This document shows, one piece after another, positions 1-8,376 of a stretch of DNA of 19,561 nt. Source of the DNA: Streptomyces sp. NRRL WC-3549. GTDB taxonomy: Bacteria; Actinomycetota; Actinomycetes; Streptomycetales; Streptomycetaceae. The position numbers and the translations under genes are program-made. The first letter of the stretch is position 1. The number at the start of each line of letters is the position of its first letter. The DNA is taken from positions 81,466 to 101,026 of the forward strand of contig NZ_KL585388.1 in the NCBI RefSeq assembly GCF_000721935.1, written 5' to 3'. The notes under the pieces were generated by a model that was given only the letters and a program-made list of their open reading frames with translations, had not been told where the DNA came from and ran no database searches.

Positions 1-1313
1 CCGTCGGCGACCACATCCGCCGGCGGCGCACCCGCTACCGCGTCGGCGCCGACCGCGTCGAGCTGCACACCGGGCTGCTGGTGGTCAAACGGCGTTCGCT
101 GGCCCGTGAGCGGATCCGTACCGTCGACCTCACCGCCCACCCGCTGCTGCGGGTACTGGGGCTGGTCACGGTCCGGATCGGCACGGGGGACCGGACGGGC
201 GGCGACTCCACCCTGGAGCTCGACCCCGTGACCCGGGCCGAGGGCGAAAGACTGCGCCGCGAACTCCTGGACCGGGCCGCCGAGCGGGCCCCGGGCGCCC
301 ACCGGGACGGCGAGCTCGCCGTCCTCGAACACCGCTGGATCCGCTACGCGCCGGTCTCCTTCGTCGCCCCCATGCTGGGCGGCGCCGCGGCCGGCGGCGT
401 GCTGCAGGTCAGTGAGTGGGCCGGGGCGCAGGGCGAGGTGATCGACTGGATCGGCGACCGGTTCCGGGACACCCCGCTGCTCTGGACGATCGTCGTCCTG
501 CTGGCCGCCGCGCTGGTGGCCGGCGTCGTCGGGGCGCTCGGGCTCTGGGCCGAGATGTGGTGGAACTACCGCCTGGAACGCGAACCGGGCGGCACCCTGC
601 GGGTCCGGCGCGGGCTGCTGACCTCGCGCTCGCTCTCCGTGGAGGAGCGGCGGCTGCGCGGCGTGGACCTGGTGGAGCCCCTGGGCGTACGGCTGGCGGG
701 GGCGGCCCGGGTGGACGCCATCACCACCGGCCTGGCCGAGGACGAGGAGACCCCGGGCGCCGACCACACCACCCTGCTGCCCGCCACGCCCCGCGCCTTC
801 GCCGACGCCATCGCGGCCGAGGTGCTGCGCGAGCCCGTCGCGCCGACCGGCGCCCCGCTCACGGCCCACCCCCCGGCGGCCCGCGGCCGACGGCTGCGCC
901 GCGCCCTGGCGGCGGCCCTGGCCCCGGTGCTGATCCTGACCCTGCTGGGCGCCTGGCTGACGCCCGTACTGCTGTGGACCGCGCTCGGCTGCGCCGCCGT
1001 GGGCGTCCCGCTCGCCGTGGCGCTGGCCCTGGACGCCTACCGGTCCCTGGGGCACACGCTGAGCGGCGGGTACCTCGTGACCCGCTCCGGGACGCTACGG
1101 CGCTCCACGGCGGCCCTCCAGCGCGCCGGGGTGATCGGGTGGACGGTCCGGCAGTCCTGGTTCCAGCGCCGGGCGGGCCTGATCGCCGTCACCGCCACCA
1201 CGGCCGCCGGAGCGGGCGGGTACACGGCACGGGACGTGGACGCGAGCGAGGGGCTGCTCTTCGCGGCCGAGGCCGTCCCGGGACTGCTGGAGCCGTTCCT
1301 GGAGCGCGGCTGA
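1..1313 (+). CDS. PH (DUF304/YdbT-like) domain membrane protein, 5' partial
   Basis: The reading frame is open from base 3 to the TGA at 1311-1313 (436 residues visible), so the true start lies upstream of the window; the GTG at 81 is internal. The first visible residues, YRVGADRVELHTGLL and then RIRTVDLTAHPLLRVLGL, match the bacterial PH2 (DUF304) fold. A second copy follows after two hydrophobic stretches (YRLER...LRVRRGLL...RLRGVDLVEPLGVRLAGAARV). After another hydrophobic pair (roughly 900-1040) comes a third, more divergent copy (HTLSGGYLVTRSGTLRR). This alternation of membrane pairs and PH2 domains is typical of YdbT-family membrane proteins, whose biochemical role is not established. 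The gene converges on pgl across a GC-rich hairpin. Family assignment is fairly sure; function is unknown. Confidence 0.8.
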   Translation, partial: VGDHIRRRRTRYRVGADRVELHTGLLVVKRRSLARERIRTVDLTAHPLLRVLGLVTVRIGTGDRTGGDSTLELDPVTRAEGERLRRELLDRAAERAPGAHRDGELAVLEHRWIRYAPVSFVAPMLGGAAAGGVLQVSEWAGAQGEVIDWIGDRFRDTPLLWTIVVLLAAALVAGVVGALGLWAEMWWNYRLEREPGGTLRVRRGLLTSRSLSVEERRLRGVDLVEPLGVRLAGAARVDAITTGLAEDEETPGADHTTLLPATPRAFADAIAAEVLREPVAPTGAPLTAHPPAARGRRLRRALAAALAPVLILTLLGAWLTPVLLWTALGCAAVGVPLAVALALDAYRSLGHTLSGGYLVTRSGTLRRSTAALQRAGVIGWTVRQSWFQRRAGLIAVTATTAAGAGGYTARDVDASEGLLFAAEAVPGLLEPFLERG

Positions 1314-1408
1314 ACATCCGGTGCCCGCTCACATCCGAGGGCGGAACCGGCGCCGGCCGGGAAGCGGCGTCACCTCCAGCGGCGCACCGGCGCACGCGGA
1401 CGGGCGGT

Positions 1409-1432
1409 GGTGGCGACGCCGCGGTCGCCACC
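1409..1432. terminator. GC-rich hairpin between convergent genes
   Basis: Perfect 9-bp inverted repeat GGTGGCGAC / GTCGCCACC with a 6-nt loop, in the 186-nt gap between the stop of the PH-domain gene and the stop of pgl. There is no T tract, which is normal for high-GC actinobacterial terminators. It may act with the adjacent larger hairpin. Confidence 0.5.
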
Positions 1433-1439
1433 GGAGACA

Positions 1440-1483
1440 GGCCGGGGCCCGGCCCGCTCCGGGGAGCGGACCGGGCCCCGGCC
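1440..1483. terminator. Bidirectional composite terminator hairpin
   Basis: A perfect 13-bp outer stem (GGCCGGGGCCCGG / CCGGGCCCCGGCC) encloses a second perfect 7-bp stem (CCGCTCC / GGAGCGG) with a GG tip; single unpaired bases separate the two stems. It lies 17 nt beyond the pgl stop codon and about 126 nt beyond the stop of the PH-domain gene, so it probably ends transcription from both sides. It lacks a U tract. Confidence 0.75.
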
Positions 1484-1499
1484 GTCGCACGGTGCGCGC

Positions 1500-2282
1500 C
1501 TACGCGGAGGCGCGCGGATACAGCTCCCGCGGCAGCCGGGAGGCCGCCGCACCGTCCAGCAGCCACAGCGTGCGGTCACGGCCGTACGCCCCCGCCGCCG
1601 GGGCCTGGACCTCCCCGGCGCCGGACAGCGCGATCCCGGCCGCCTCCGCCTTGTCCTCACCCGCGGCCAGCAGCCACACCTCACGGGCCGCCCGGATGGC
1701 GGGCAGCGTGAGCGAGATCCGGGTGGGCGGCGGCTTCGGGGCGCCGTGCACCCCGACGACGGTGCGCTCGGTCTCCCGTACCGCCGGAAGCTCCGGGAAG
1801 AGCGAGGCGACATGGGTGTCCGGGCCGACGCCCAGCATCAGGACGTCGAACGCCGGTACCGGCACGTCTCCGCCCGGGCCGGCCGCGGCGGCCAGCTCGG
1901 CGGCGTACGCGGCGGCGGCGGCGTCCGCGTCGCCGGCGTGCGGACCGTCCGAGGCGGGCATCGCGTGGACCCGGGACGGGTCCGGCGCCACCGCGTCCAG
2001 CAGGGCCTCGCGGGCCTGCGTGACGTTGCGCTCCGGGTCGCCCTCGGGCAGGAAGCGCTCGTCGCCCCACCACAGGTCGAGCCGCGACCAGTCGATCGCG
2101 TCCCGGGCGGGCGAGGCGGCGAGCGCGGCCAGCAGGCCGTTGCCGTTGCGGCCACCGGTGAGGACCACCGAGGCGGTCCCGCGCGCGGCCTGGGCGTCCA
2201 CGACCGCGGTGATCAGCCGTGCCGCCGTCGCCTCGGCCATCAGCTCCTTGTCGCGGTGCACGACGAGCTGCGGAGCACTCAC
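1500..2282 (-). CDS. pgl: 6-phosphogluconolactonase
   Basis: Hydrolyses 6-phosphogluconolactone to 6-phosphogluconate, the second step of the oxidative pentose phosphate pathway, in the cytosol. The protein has 260 residues, normal for the DevB/SOL-type family. Visible motifs are LTGGRNGNGLL (41-51, phosphate-binding glycine loop), WWGDERFLP (71-79) and LGVGPDTHVASLFP (150-163), the last corresponding to the family signature GMGEDGHTASLFP with its His at 157. The GTG start was chosen because it overlaps the opcA stop (GTGA), the usual coupled arrangement; the open frame continues upstream only as an opcA shadow. It is the last gene of the tkt-tal-zwf-opcA-pgl operon and is followed by a strong hairpin. 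The DTH in place of the more usual DGH is a substitution, but I expect activity. Confidence 0.93.
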   Translation of the reverse strand: MSAPQLVVHRDKELMAEATAARLITAVVDAQAARGTASVVLTGGRNGNGLLAALAASPARDAIDWSRLDLWWGDERFLPEGDPERNVTQAREALLDAVAPDPSRVHAMPASDGPHAGDADAAAAAYAAELAAAAGPGGDVPVPAFDVLMLGVGPDTHVASLFPELPAVRETERTVVGVHGAPKPPPTRISLTLPAIRAAREVWLLAAGEDKAEAAGIALSGAGEVQAPAAGAYGRDRTLWLLDGAAASRLPRELYPRASA

Positions 2283-3310
2283 TTGGACGCCGCCTTCTTG
2301 GCCGCGGCCTTCTTCGCGGCCGGGGCGCCGGCGCCCGCCGGGGCGGACGCCTTCTGCCCGGAGCCGACGTCCGACGCCTCCGTGGGGCCGCCGAGGCGTT
2401 CCACCCCGAACTTCACCGTGGACGCGTAGACGTTGTCCGGGTCCAGCCGCCGCAGTTCCTCCGCGAGGAGCTCGGCGGTCTCCCGGCGCTTCAGCGCCAC
2501 CGAGCGGTCGGGCTGGCCCACCATGCACAGCGTGGCCAGCGAACCGTTGGCCCGGTCCAGGACGATGGCACCGTTCTTCGTCTCCATCCGGACCGCCGTC
2601 AGCCCGGGACCACCGGACAGGGTGCGCTCCACCGGGACGCCCAGCCGGTCGGCGAGCCACATGGCCAGCAGCTCGCAGCTCGGGTTGTCGGACTCGCCCT
2701 CGACCGTGGCCGAGAGGACCTCGGCGGGCTGCTGGTCGAGCGCCGCCGCCAGCATGGAGCGCCACGGCGTGATGCGGGTCCACGCCAGGTCCGTGTCACC
2801 CGGCTGGTACGTCGCTGCCCGCACCGCCAGCTCGTCGAGCGGGTGCTCGGCCGAGTAGGTGTCGGTGATGCGGCGCTGCGCGAGCGCGCCCAGCGGGTCC
2901 TTCGCCGGGTCCGCGGGAGCGTCCTCCGGCCACCAGACCACCACCGGGGCGTCCGGCAGCAGCAGCGGCAGGACGACCGACTGGGCGTGGTTGGCCAGCT
3001 CGCCGTGGAGACGCAGCACCACGGTCTCGCCCGAGCCGGCGTCGGAACCGACCCGGAGCTCGGCGTCGAGCCGGGCGTCGCGCCGGGCGCGCGGCGAACG
3101 GCTGACCCGCTTGATGACGGCGATGATCCGCGAGGGGTGCTCGCGCGAGGAGTCGCTCGCCGCCTTGAGCGCGTCGTAGGCGTTCTCCTCGTCGGTGACG
3201 ACGACGAGGGTGAGCACCATGCCGATGGCCGGCGTGCCGATGGAACGGCGCGCCGAGACCAACGCCTGGTTGATCTTGCTGGATGTGGTTTCCGTGAGAT
3301 CGATCTTCAT
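2279..3310 (-). CDS. opcA: OpcA, glucose-6-phosphate dehydrogenase assembly/activator protein
   Basis: The OpcA family was defined in cyanobacteria and actinobacteria as an allosteric activator or assembly factor of glucose-6-phosphate dehydrogenase. This 343-residue protein starts MKIDLTETTSSKI, a family-typical opening. It has a conserved core around VVVWWPED (123-130) and RRITD, and it lies directly after zwf. Its ATG overlaps the zwf stop (ATGA), and its own stop overlaps the pgl GTG, so all three are probably translationally coupled. The last 24 residues (about 320-343) form a low-complexity Ala/Lys/Pro tail ending AAKKAAAKKAASK, which looks disordered and strongly basic. Function rests on family knowledge and operon context; no catalytic residues are expected. 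Confidence 0.93.
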   Translation of the reverse strand: MKIDLTETTSSKINQALVSARRSIGTPAIGMVLTLVVVTDEENAYDALKAASDSSREHPSRIIAVIKRVSRSPRARRDARLDAELRVGSDAGSGETVVLRLHGELANHAQSVVLPLLLPDAPVVVWWPEDAPADPAKDPLGALAQRRITDTYSAEHPLDELAVRAATYQPGDTDLAWTRITPWRSMLAAALDQQPAEVLSATVEGESDNPSCELLAMWLADRLGVPVERTLSGGPGLTAVRMETKNGAIVLDRANGSLATLCMVGQPDRSVALKRRETAELLAEELRRLDPDNVYASTVKFGVERLGGPTEASDVGSGQKASAPAGAGAPAAKKAAAKKAASK

Positions 3311-4839
3311 GGCCGGCGCCAGCTCCGTCCGTCGCGTGCGAGCATCTCGTCGGCCTCGGCCGGTCCCCAGGTGCCGGCCGCGTACCGGGCGGGCTTGCCG
3401 TGCTTGTCCCAGTACTCCTCGATCGGGTCGAGGATGTTCCAGGAGAGCTCGACCTCCTGGTGGCGCGGGAACAGGTTGGCGTCGCCGAGCAGCACATCGA
3501 GGATGAGCCGCTCGTACGCCTCGGGGCTGGACTCCGTGAAGGACTCGCCGTACGCGAAGTCCATCGTCACGTCCCGCACCTCCATGGAGGTACCGGGCAC
3601 CTTGGAGCCGAACCGCACCGTGACCCCCTCGTCCGGCTGCACCCGGATGACCAGGGCGTTGCCGCCGAGCTCCTCCGTCGCGCCGGACTCGAAGGGCAGG
3701 TAGGGGGCGCGCTTGAAGACGACCGCGATCTCCGTGACCCGCCGGCCGAGCCGCTTGCCCGTACGGAGGTAGAACGGCACGCCCGCCCAGCGGCGGTTGT
3801 TGATCGTCAGCTTGATCGCGGCGAAGGTGTCGGTCTTCGACTTGGGGTCGATTCCCTCTTCCTCCAGGTAGCCGGGCACCTCCTGGCCGCCCTGCCACGC
3901 GTGCGTGTACTGGCCGCGGACCGTGTGGCTGCCGAGGTCCTCCGGCAGTTCCACCGCCGTGAGCACCTTCAGCTTCTCGGCGACCAGGGCCTTCGGGTGG
4001 AAGGAGCCGGGCTCCTCCATCGCCGTCAGCGCCAGCAGCTGGAGCAGGTGGTTCTGGATGACGTCGCGGGCGGCGCCGATGCCGTCGTAGTAGCCGGCCC
4101 GGCCGCCGATGCCGATGTCCTCGGCCATGGTGATCTGGATGTGGTCGACGTACGACCTGTTCCAGATCGGCTCCCACATCGTGTTGGCGAAGCGCAGTGC
4201 CAGGATGTTCTGGACCGTCTCCTTGCCGAGGTAGTGGTCGATGCGGAAGACCTCGTTCGGCGGGAACACGTCGTGCACGAGCTGGTTGAGCTCCTGCGCG
4301 CTCTTGAGGTCGTGCCCGAACGGCTTCTCGATGACGGCCCGGCGCCAGGTGCCTTCCTTCTGGTCGGCCAGCCCGTGCTTCTTGAGCTGCTGGACGACCT
4401 TGGGGAAGAACTTCGGCGGTACGGAGAGGTAGAAGGCGAAGTTGCCGCCGGTGCCCTGCGCCTTGTCGAGCTCCTCGATCGTGGCCCTGAGGGTCTCGAA
4501 CGCGACGTCGTCGTCGAAGTTGCCCTGGACGAACCGCATGCCCTGGCTCAGCTGCTGCCAGACCTCCTCGCGGAACGGGGTCCGGGCGTGCTCCTTGACG
4601 GCGTCGTGGACGACCTGGGCGAAGTCCTCGTCCTCCCAGTCGCGGCGTGCGAAGCCGATGAGCGAGAAGCCCGGCGGCAGCAGGCCGCGGTTGGCCAGGT
4701 CGTAGACAGCGGGCATCAGCTTTTTACGGGACAAATCGCCCGTGACGCCGAAAATCACCAGACCCGACGGCCCCGCGATACGCGGGAGCCGTCGGTCCTG
4801 GGCGTCACGGAGCGGGTTGGCTCCGGGAACACCAGACAA
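3307..4839 (-). CDS. zwf: Glucose-6-phosphate 1-dehydrogenase
   Basis: Oxidises glucose 6-phosphate to 6-phosphogluconolactone with reduction of NADP, the entry step of the pentose phosphate pathway. At 510 residues it has the usual length. Visible motifs are the dinucleotide-binding loop GVTGDLSRKK (31-40), EKPFG (171-175) and the active-site signature RIDHYLGKE (199-207, catalytic His 202). I chose the TTG at 4839-4837, which gives MSGVPGANPLRD: it begins 5 nt after the tal stop and has GAAGGG nine bases upstream. The longer open frame would run deep into tal. The stop overlaps the ATG of opcA, its dedicated partner protein. Identity is certain; the exact start is less so. Confidence 0.95.
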   Translation of the reverse strand: MSGVPGANPLRDAQDRRLPRIAGPSGLVIFGVTGDLSRKKLMPAVYDLANRGLLPPGFSLIGFARRDWEDEDFAQVVHDAVKEHARTPFREEVWQQLSQGMRFVQGNFDDDVAFETLRATIEELDKAQGTGGNFAFYLSVPPKFFPKVVQQLKKHGLADQKEGTWRRAVIEKPFGHDLKSAQELNQLVHDVFPPNEVFRIDHYLGKETVQNILALRFANTMWEPIWNRSYVDHIQITMAEDIGIGGRAGYYDGIGAARDVIQNHLLQLLALTAMEEPGSFHPKALVAEKLKVLTAVELPEDLGSHTVRGQYTHAWQGGQEVPGYLEEEGIDPKSKTDTFAAIKLTINNRRWAGVPFYLRTGKRLGRRVTEIAVVFKRAPYLPFESGATEELGGNALVIRVQPDEGVTVRFGSKVPGTSMEVRDVTMDFAYGESFTESSPEAYERLILDVLLGDANLFPRHQEVELSWNILDPIEEYWDKHGKPARYAAGTWGPAEADEMLARDGRSWRRP

Positions 4840-4844
4840 GGTGG

Positions 4845-5963
4845 TCAGCCCTTCGAAGGAGCGAGGCGCTCGAGTTCGGCCTCGGTCGACTTGAGCAGGT
4901 CGTTCCAGGACGTCGCGAACTTCTCGACGCCCTCGTCCTCCAGCACCTGCACGACGTCGTCGTAGTCGACGCCGAGCTTCTTGATGGCGTCGAGGTCGGC
5001 GCGGGCCTGGTCGTAGCGCCCGGCGACGGTGTTGCCGGAGATCTCGCCGTGGTCGGCCACGGCCTCCAGCGTCGCCTCCGGCATGGTGTTGACCGTGTTC
5101 GGGGCGACGAGGTCGTCGACGTACAGGGTGTCCTTGAGGGACGGGTCCTTGACGCCGGTGGAGGCCCACAGCGGGCGCTGCTTGTTGGCGTGCGCCTTGT
5201 CGAGCACGGCCCAGCGCTCACCGCTGAAGACCTGCTCGTACGCCTCGTAGGCCAGACGGGCGTTGGCCAGGGCGGACTTGCCCTTGGCGGCCTTCGCCTC
5301 GTCGCTGCCGACGGCGTCCAGGCGCTTGTCGATCTCGGTGTCCACGCGGGAGACGAAGAACGAGGCCACCGAGTGGATCTTGGAGAGGTCCAGGCCCGCG
5401 GCCTTCGCCTTCTCCAGGCCCGCCAGGTAGGCGTCCATGACCTCGCGGTAGCGCTCCAGCGAGAAGATCAGGGTCACGTTGACGCTGATGCCCCGCCCGA
5501 TGGTCTCGGTGATGGCCGGCAGGCCGGCCTTCGTCGCCGGGATCTTGATGAGCGTGTTCGGCCGGTCCACCAGCCACGCGAGCTGCTTCGCCTCGGCGAC
5601 CGTGGCCTGCGTGTCGTGCGCCAGGCGCGGGTCGACCTCGATGGAGACCCGGCCGTCCTGGCCCTCGGTGGCGTCGAAGACGGGGCGCAGGATGTCGGCC
5701 GCGTCGCGTACGTCCGCGGTGGTGATCATGCGGATGGCTTCCTCGACGGTCACCTTGCGGGCGGCGAGGTCGGTGAGCTGCTGGTCGTAACCGTCGCCCT
5801 GCGAGATCGCCTTCTGGAAGATCGACGGGTTGGTCGTGACACCCACGACGTGGCTCTCGTCGATCAGCTCGGCCAGGTTGCCGGAGGTGATCCGCTTGCG
5901 CGAAAGGTCGTCCAGCCAGATCGCCACGCCCTCGTCGGAGAGGCGCTTGAGTGCGTCTGTCAT
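4845..5963 (-). CDS. tal: Transaldolase
   Basis: Transfers a dihydroxyacetone unit between sugar phosphates in the non-oxidative pentose phosphate pathway. The protein has 372 residues and belongs to the longer bacterial transaldolase subfamily found in actinobacteria. GVTTNPSIF lies at 41-49, and the Schiff-base lysine is K140 in [24 protein letters not shown] follows at about 158-172. The ATG at 5963 has AGGAG 11 nt upstream (5975-5979) and gives the family-typical [12 protein letters not shown]. The open frame continues further upstream only as a shadow of tkt. It lies 34 nt after tkt and 5 nt before the zwf start, so it is clearly in the same transcript. Confidence 0.95.
   Translation of the reverse strand: MTDALKRLSDEGVAIWLDDLSRKRITSGNLAELIDESHVVGVTTNPSIFQKAISQGDGYDQQLTDLAARKVTVEEAIRMITTADVRDAADILRPVFDATEGQDGRVSIEVDPRLAHDTQATVAEAKQLAWLVDRPNTLIKIPATKAGLPAITETIGRGISVNVTLIFSLERYREVMDAYLAGLEKAKAAGLDLSKIHSVASFFVSRVDTEIDKRLDAVGSDEAKAAKGKSALANARLAYEAYEQVFSGERWAVLDKAHANKQRPLWASTGVKDPSLKDTLYVDDLVAPNTVNTMPEATLEAVADHGEISGNTVAGRYDQARADLDAIKKLGVDYDDVVQVLEDEGVEKFATSWNDLLKSTEAELERLAPSKG
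4849..4854 (-). promoter_or_regulatory. Ribosome binding site for zwf
   Basis: GAAGGG on the minus strand, inside the last codons of tal, 9 nt before a TTG. There is no ATG or GTG nearby in the zwf frame, so this site is the main argument for the TTG start. Confidence 0.6.
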
Positions 5964-5997
5964 GAGAATTGCATCTCCTACTAGTCGTATAACGGCG

Positions 5998-8085
5998 TCA
6001 GCGCTGAGCGGCCGCGAGAGATTCCCGGGCCGCGGCCGCCACGTGTCCGGCGGTGAAGCCGAACTCGCGGAAGAGGACCTTGGCGTCGGCCGAGGCACCG
6101 AAGTGCTCCAGCGAGACGATCCGGCCCGCGTCACCCACGTACCGGTACCAGGTCAGGCCGATGCCCGCCTCCACGGCGACCCGGGCCTTCACCGACGGCG
6201 GCAGCACGCTGTCCTTGTACGCCTGGTCCTGCTCCTCGAACCACTCGACACACGGCATCGAGACCACTCGGGTCGGCACACCGGCCGCCTGGAGCTCGTC
6301 CCGGGCCTCGACGGCCAGGTGGACCTCGGAGCCGGTGCCGATCAGTACGACCTCCGGTGCGCCGCCCTCGGCCTCGAAGAGCACATACCCGCCCTTGGCC
6401 GCTTCATCGTTCGACGCGTAGGTCGGCACGCCCTGGCGGGTCAGCGCCAGACCGTGCGGGGCGCCCTTGCCGAACACCTTGGTGTACCGGCGCAGGATCT
6501 CCCGCCAGGCGATCGCCGTCTCGTTGGCGTCGGCCGGGCGCACCACGTTCAGGCCCGGGATCGCGCGCAGCGAGGCGATGTGCTCGACCGGCTGGTGGGT
6601 CGGGCCGTCCTCGCCGAGGCCGATCGAGTCGTGCGTCCAGACGTACGTCACCGGCAGGTGCATCAGCGCGGAGAGCCGCACGGCGTTGCGCATGTAGTCG
6701 GAGAACACCAGGAAGGTGCCGCCGTAGATGCGGGTGTTGCCGTGCAGTGCGATGCCGTTCATGGCGGCGGCCATGGCGTGCTCGCGGATGCCGAAGTGGA
6801 TCGTGCGGCCGTACGGGTCGGCCTCCGGCAGCGGGTTGCCCTTCGGGAGGAAGGACGACGTCTTGTCGATGGTGGTGTTGTTGGAGCCCGCGAGGTCGGC
6901 GGAGCCGCCCCACAGCTCGGGGATGACCCCGCCCAGCGCCTGGAGCACCTTGCCGGAGGCCGCGCGCGTGGCGACGCCCTGGCCCTCCTCGAAGACCGGG
7001 AGCTTCTCCTCCCAGCCGGCCGGCAGCTCGCCCGCGGCGATCCGGTCGAAGTCGGCGGCGCGCTCCGGGTTGCCGGTGCGCCACTCGGCGAAGGACTTCT
7101 CCCACTCGGCCTTGGCCTCGCGGCCCCGGTCCAGCGCCTGGCGGGTGTGGGCGATGACCTCGTCGGAGACCTCGAAGGTCTTCTCCGGGTCGAAGCCGAG
7201 CACCCGCTTGGTGGCCGCGATCTCCTCGTCGCCGAGGGCCGAGCCGTGGGAGGCCTCGGTGTTCTGGGCGTTCGGGGCGGGCCAGGCGATGATCGAGCGG
7301 GCCGCGATGAAGGACGGGCGCTCCGTCTCGGCCTTGGCCGCCTGCAGGGCCCGGTACAGGCCCTCGGGGTCCAGGTCGCCGCTGGGCAGCTGCTCGACCC
7401 GCTGGACGTGCCAGCCGTAGGACTCGTACCGCTTCAGGGTGTCCTCGGAGACCGCGGTCTCCGTGTCGCCCTCGATCGAGATGTGGTTGTCGTCCCACAG
7501 CAGCACCAGGTTGCCGAGCTTCTGGTGCCCGGCCAGCGAGGACGCCTCGGCCGAGATGCCCTCCTGGAGGCAGCCGTCACCGGCGATCACCCAGATGGTG
7601 TGGTCGAACGGGGAGGTGCCGGGGGCCGCCTCCGGGTCGAACAGGCCGCGCTCGTAGCGGGAGGCCATCGCCATGCCCACGGCGTTGGCGACGCCCTGGC
7701 CGAGCGGTCCGGTCGTCGTCTCGACACCGGTGGTGTGGCCGTACTCCGGGTGGCCCGGGGTCTTGGAGCCCCAGGTGCGGAAGGCCTTGAGGTCGTCCAG
7801 CTCCAGGCCGTACCCGGCGAGGTAGAGCTGGATGTACAGCGTCAGGCTGGAGTGGCCCGCGGAGAGTACGAACCGGTCACGGCCGGTCCAGTCCGCGTCC
7901 GCCGGGTCGTGGCGCATCACCTTCTGGAAAAGGGTGTACGCGGCAGGAGCCAGGCTCATCGCCGTGCCCGGGTGGCCGTTTCCGACTTTCTGTACGGCGT
8001 CCGCGGCGAGAACGCGGACGGTGTCCACGGCCCGCTGGTCCAATTCGGTCCACTGGAGGTCTGTGGTGGTCGGCTTGGTGCTCAC
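5998..8085 (-). CDS. tkt: Transketolase
   Basis: Thiamine diphosphate enzyme moving two-carbon units between sugar phosphates; it links the pentose phosphate pathway to glycolysis. At 695 residues it is full length. Motifs: [10 protein letters not shown] with H38, SAGHSS with H78, TGPLGQG (125-131), the ThDP/metal motif GDGCLQEG starting at 169 and reaching N200, then [19 protein letters not shown] and the [12 protein letters not shown] active-site stretch in the pyrimidine domain. The start is GTG at 8085 ([16 protein letters not shown]), with GAGAGGAG ending 12 nt upstream, a slightly long spacing. It is the first gene of the operon tkt-tal-zwf-opcA-pgl and is divergent from ctaB. Confidence 0.96.
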   Translation of the reverse strand: MSTKPTTTDLQWTELDQRAVDTVRVLAADAVQKVGNGHPGTAMSLAPAAYTLFQKVMRHDPADADWTGRDRFVLSAGHSSLTLYIQLYLAGYGLELDDLKAFRTWGSKTPGHPEYGHTTGVETTTGPLGQGVANAVGMAMASRYERGLFDPEAAPGTSPFDHTIWVIAGDGCLQEGISAEASSLAGHQKLGNLVLLWDDNHISIEGDTETAVSEDTLKRYESYGWHVQRVEQLPSGDLDPEGLYRALQAAKAETERPSFIAARSIIAWPAPNAQNTEASHGSALGDEEIAATKRVLGFDPEKTFEVSDEVIAHTRQALDRGREAKAEWEKSFAEWRTGNPERAADFDRIAAGELPAGWEEKLPVFEEGQGVATRAASGKVLQALGGVIPELWGGSADLAGSNNTTIDKTSSFLPKGNPLPEADPYGRTIHFGIREHAMAAAMNGIALHGNTRIYGGTFLVFSDYMRNAVRLSALMHLPVTYVWTHDSIGLGEDGPTHQPVEHIASLRAIPGLNVVRPADANETAIAWREILRRYTKVFGKGAPHGLALTRQGVPTYASNDEAAKGGYVLFEAEGGAPEVVLIGTGSEVHLAVEARDELQAAGVPTRVVSMPCVEWFEEQDQAYKDSVLPPSVKARVAVEAGIGLTWYRYVGDAGRIVSLEHFGASADAKVLFREFGFTAGHVAAAARESLAAAQR

Positions 8086-8376
8086 CCTGAGTCAGGGCTC
8101 CTCTCCACTGTCGTAAACCGGTGACTGGTTACCGCACCGGGCAAAGCCGAGCCTACCCCCCACCCAAGGCCCTACTTCTGCCCTTTCCACAGTGCGGGCG
8201 ACCTGCGGAGTTCGCCTCCCGTATGAGCGCCGTCACTCACTTCTGCGCCACCCCAACACGACCCCACCCCCGCGAAGAGCGGCGTATGCCCAACGTCTAC
8301 AGTGGTCTGGTTCGCGCAAGTCTTCACCGGGCCCTCAGGTCCGGAGCTTGCTGGGATTTCTCTGTCAGGGGTGTGC
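8086..8376. other. Divergent tkt / ctaB promoter region
   Basis: This 291-nt non-coding gap must hold the promoters of the pentose phosphate operon (leftward) and ctaB (rightward). I see no convincing -35/-10 pair for either. Weak -10-like hexamers are TACAGT (+, 8298-8303) and TAGGCT (-, 8155-8150), both without a recognisable -35. A purine-rich AGGGG (8367-8371) serves ctaB. A near-perfect palindrome at 8119-8134 is listed separately. Confidence 0.6.
8119..8134. promoter_or_regulatory. Operator-like palindrome upstream of tkt
   Basis: CGGTGACTGGTTACCG has arms CGGTGAC and GTTACCG that match at six of seven positions around a TG centre. It lies 34 nt upstream of the tkt start codon. It could bind a dimeric regulator, but I do not recognise the site, and GC-rich DNA gives such palindromes by chance. 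Confidence 0.3.

Noticed and set aside
5964..6134. N-terminal extension of transaldolase
   Set aside because: It runs into the 3' end of tkt; the ATG at 5963 has AGGAG upstream and a family-typical N-terminus.
5830..8124. Plus-strand open frame (764 residues) opposite tkt
   Set aside because: Antisense shadow of a full-length transketolase.
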